Part shown: one piece after another, positions 62,233-64,000 of the stretch
How positions within the stretch are numbered: position 1 is the stretch's first letter
How the letters are laid out: each line of letters begins with the position of its first letter
Assembly (NCBI RefSeq): GCF_000156195.1
Contig: NZ_GG688329.1
Coordinates: 57,487-121,486 of the forward strand
Direction: 5' to 3'
Source of the DNA: Bacteroides finegoldii DSM 17565
GTDB taxonomy: Bacteria; Bacteroidota; Bacteroidia; Bacteroidales; Bacteroidaceae
DNA length: 64,000 bases
Notes under the pieces: generated by a model
What the model was told of the DNA's origin: nothing
What the model saw: only the letters and a program-made list of their open reading frames with translations
Databases searched by the model: none
Translations under genes and position numbers: made by a program

Positions 62233-62589
62233 CTATTTAATAAGGTAAGGAGGGTTGGTGGATGTCTGCAAATCACTCTCCTTACTAGAAATATAGTCTT
62301 CGATACGTGACTGGCGGCTCTTCTCCATCAGTTCCGAGCTACGTGTCAGCGCATCGTATTTTATATCTATCAGTTCCTTTTTTAACCGGTCTATCTCGAT
62401 CTGCTGTTGCTGACTGGCATAGCGGTTATGGATGTAGAAGATGATGAATACCATGATCAGTACCAGCAACTTCGTCTGACGGCGGAAAAAGTCGGTAGCC
62501 AGAATGTCCCCACCCAGAATACTTTTTAGTGAGGTGCGTTTTTTCTTTTTTCCCTCTTCTGTTTTCTTATTTACTACTTCCTCTTCCAT
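62233..62589 (-). CDS. ftsL: FtsL-like small divisome protein
   Basis: A 118-residue protein. A polar, K-rich start precedes one membrane segment at about 38-54 (TKLLVLIMVFIIFYIHNR), then a coiled coil (QQQQIEIDRLKKELIDIKYDALTRSSELMEKSRQSRIEDY). Size, topology and position between rsmH and ftsI identify it as FtsL, which joins FtsB and FtsQ; primary sequence is weakly conserved in this family. Confidence 0.82.
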   Translation of the reverse strand: MEEEVVNKKTEEGKKKKRTSLKSILGGDILATDFFRRQTKLLVLIMVFIIFYIHNRYASQQQQIEIDRLKKELIDIKYDALTRSSELMEKSRQSRIEDYISSKESDLQTSTNPPYLIK

Positions 62590-62595
62590 TTCTCT

Positions 62596-63525
62596 TTATT
62601 TCTTTTCTGCAATTCGTAATTTAGCACTTCTTGAACGCGGATTCCTTTCTATTTCCGTTTCGTCGGGAACAATCACTTTGTTGTTGACAAGGCGGAAGGG
62701 GGTATTCAGATTCCCGAAGAAATCGCTTTCTGCTTTTCCCTCTACATTTCCGGTTTTCATAATGTTTTTCACCATGCGGTCCTCCAGTGAGTGATAGGTG
62801 ATCACTACTAGTCTGCCACCCGGTTTCAATGCTTCTGTTGCTGCCAGTAACATTTCTTTCAATGCTTCCATCTCTTGGTTTACTTCAATCCGCAGTGCTT
62901 GGAATACCTTTGCCAATTCCTTCTTTTCCCTTTCGCGACCAAAAAGTGGCTTGATGACTTCCAAAAACTCTCCGATGGTACGGATAGCCTGCCCGTTCCG
63001 TGCTTTGACAATCACAGACGCGAGTTTACGGCTATTTTTTAATTCTCCATAGAGATAGAAAATGTTGGCGAGGCGTTCCTCTTCGTAAGTGTTTACGATA
63101 TCGGCTGCCGTAAGTCCTGCACGTTTATTCATGCGCATATCCAGATCTCCGTCGAAACGGAAAGAGAAACCGCGTTCACTGTCATCAAAATGATGGGAAG
63201 ACACACCTAGATCAGCTAAAATCGCATCTACTTGCTCTATATCGTGATAGCGCAGGAAATTGTGCAGGTAACGGAAGTTGCTGCGTACGAAAATAAAGTG
63301 GGGATCATCAACGATATTCCGTTCGGCGTCTTCATCTTGGTCAAATCCTAAAAGTCGTCCGCCTTCCCCGAGCCGTGAAAGAATCTCTCGCGAATGTCCT
63401 GCTCCACCGAAGGTAACGTCTACATACGTTCCGTCAGGGCGGATGTTCATCCCGTCAACGCTTTCTTTCAGCAGCACAGGTACATGATATGTCAGTTCAT
63501 CTTTCTCCATCTTGTTTGTTTTCAT
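62596..63525 (-). CDS. rsmH: 16S rRNA (cytosine(1402)-N4)-methyltransferase
   Basis: A 309-residue SAM-dependent methyltransferase. The SAM site is VDVTFGGAGHSREIL and DQDEDAERN; later marks are LADLGVSSHHFDDSERGFSFRFDGDLDMRMN and ITYHSLEDRMVKN, all typical of RsmH. The start may be the ATG at 63525 or one 15 bases downstream (MEKDEL); either overlaps the mraZ end, so translation is coupled. Confidence 0.95.
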   Translation of the reverse strand: MKTNKMEKDELTYHVPVLLKESVDGMNIRPDGTYVDVTFGGAGHSREILSRLGEGGRLLGFDQDEDAERNIVDDPHFIFVRSNFRYLHNFLRYHDIEQVDAILADLGVSSHHFDDSERGFSFRFDGDLDMRMNKRAGLTAADIVNTYEEERLANIFYLYGELKNSRKLASVIVKARNGQAIRTIGEFLEVIKPLFGREREKKELAKVFQALRIEVNQEMEALKEMLLAATEALKPGGRLVVITYHSLEDRMVKNIMKTGNVEGKAESDFFGNLNTPFRLVNNKVIVPDETEIERNPRSRSAKLRIAEKK

Positions 63526-63967
63526 CGTTCATAATTTCTTCTAATGCCGCTCCGAACTCTTCGGGTGACATAAACGGCTGTTCTGCCCGCTCCTTCGACC
63601 AGATCTCTATCTTGTTGTCGATGCCGATGAAGCGTATATCCCCATGTATATTGCAGATCTGTAAATACCGCTTGGGGATTAATATGCGTCCGTTGCTGTC
63701 CGGTGTCACCACCTCAACGTCGCTCACAAACTGTCTGAAAATGAGTTGATGCTTATTGTTCCACTTGTTAAGTCTGCTGCGAAGTTCGTTCAACTCCTCG
63801 TTCCACACGCCCTCTGGGTATAGAGTCAGGCAGTCTTGAAATACGTCTTTGCGCATAATAAGCCTTTCTTCAGAAGCAGCTTGTAATTGCTTCCTGAAGA
63901 TAGCGGGAATGAACACTCTTCCTTTAGTGTCTGCTTTGGCTTCAATATTACCTAAAAAACGTATCAT
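63497..63967 (-). CDS. mraZ: Transcriptional regulator MraZ
   Basis: A 156-residue protein with two SpoVT/AbrB-like domains, each about 50 residues (GNIEAKADTKGRVFIPAIFR and VEVVTPDSNGRILIPKRYL). MraZ binds repeats upstream of the dcw operon and regulates it in other bacteria. It is the first dcw gene here; only 33 bases of upstream sequence are in the window, so its operator cannot be examined. Confidence 0.94.
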   Translation of the reverse strand: MIRFLGNIEAKADTKGRVFIPAIFRKQLQAASEERLIMRKDVFQDCLTLYPEGVWNEELNELRSRLNKWNNKHQLIFRQFVSDVEVVTPDSNGRILIPKRYLQICNIHGDIRFIGIDNKIEIWSKERAEQPFMSPEEFGAALEEIMNDENKQDGER

Positions 63968-64000
63968 TACCTTATTATAATAAGAGACCGTAAAAGTATG

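Overview
The window looks like chromosomal DNA of a Bacteroides species (Bacteroidota). The evidence is the gene content and order (dcw cluster, sufBCDS, speA-argB, a VirE/HU-type gene pair), promoters of the Bacteroides type (TTTG, about 19-20 bases, TAnnTTTG) and weak Shine-Dalgarno sites. I cannot fix the species from the sequence alone.

Layout. 1-251: 3' end of an IS256-like insertion sequence. 284-5885 (minus): a five-gene sugar operon (DegT/StrS aminotransferase, two ATP-grasp ligases, an NAD-dependent epimerase and a family 2 glycosyltransferase) with its own promoter at 5923-5953. 6151-10340: an accessory patch with a broken Abi/HEPN gene, an HU-like DNA-binding gene and a divergent VirE-type helicase gene, threaded with short repeats at exact 22-bp spacing. 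10471-16369: an envelope-glycan locus (polysaccharide deacetylase, GtrB-like transferase, GtrA-like flippase, LTA-synthase-like transferase, GT39/ArnT-like transferase). 16399-24478: RNase H, nitroreductase, shikimate kinase, arginine decarboxylase, acetylglutamate kinase, an ECF sigma factor with a membrane partner, a DUF2807 lipoprotein and a YgjP-like metallopeptidase. 24651-29618: rimP-nusA-infB. 29697-34997: cvpA and sufBCDS. 35344-43504: membrane pyrophosphatase, rnhB, a DUF5723 outer-membrane protein, a CorA transporter, gpmI and a DUF3109 protein. 43623-46149 (minus): gyrB, rpsT and tRNA-Glu. 46536-47263: recO carrying a one-base frameshift. 47348-47673: a second 22-bp repeat array. 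47712-63967 (minus): a yqeY-like gene, then the division and cell-wall cluster read from mraZ to ftsZ.

Functional picture. Most of the window is conserved housekeeping DNA: transcription and translation factors, Fe-S assembly, glycolysis and peptidoglycan/division. The dcw genes run mraZ, rsmH, ftsL, ftsI, murE, mraY, murD, ftsW, murG, murC, ftsQ, ftsA, ftsZ with short gaps, so one polycistronic unit is likely. No murF, murB or ddl lies inside the visible part of the cluster.

The most unusual signal is non-coding. Degenerate repeat units with start-to-start spacing of exactly 22 bp occur in two places about 40 kb apart: around the HU-like/VirE pair (7051-7183, 7884-7971, 8095-8112) and in the convergent recO/yqeY gap (47348-47673). 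Both places share two unit families, CAC-N4-GTG and ATGAGAGAT. Two helical turns per unit suggests an array of protein-binding sites, iteron-like in geometry, possibly read by the HU-like or VirE protein; that link is inference.
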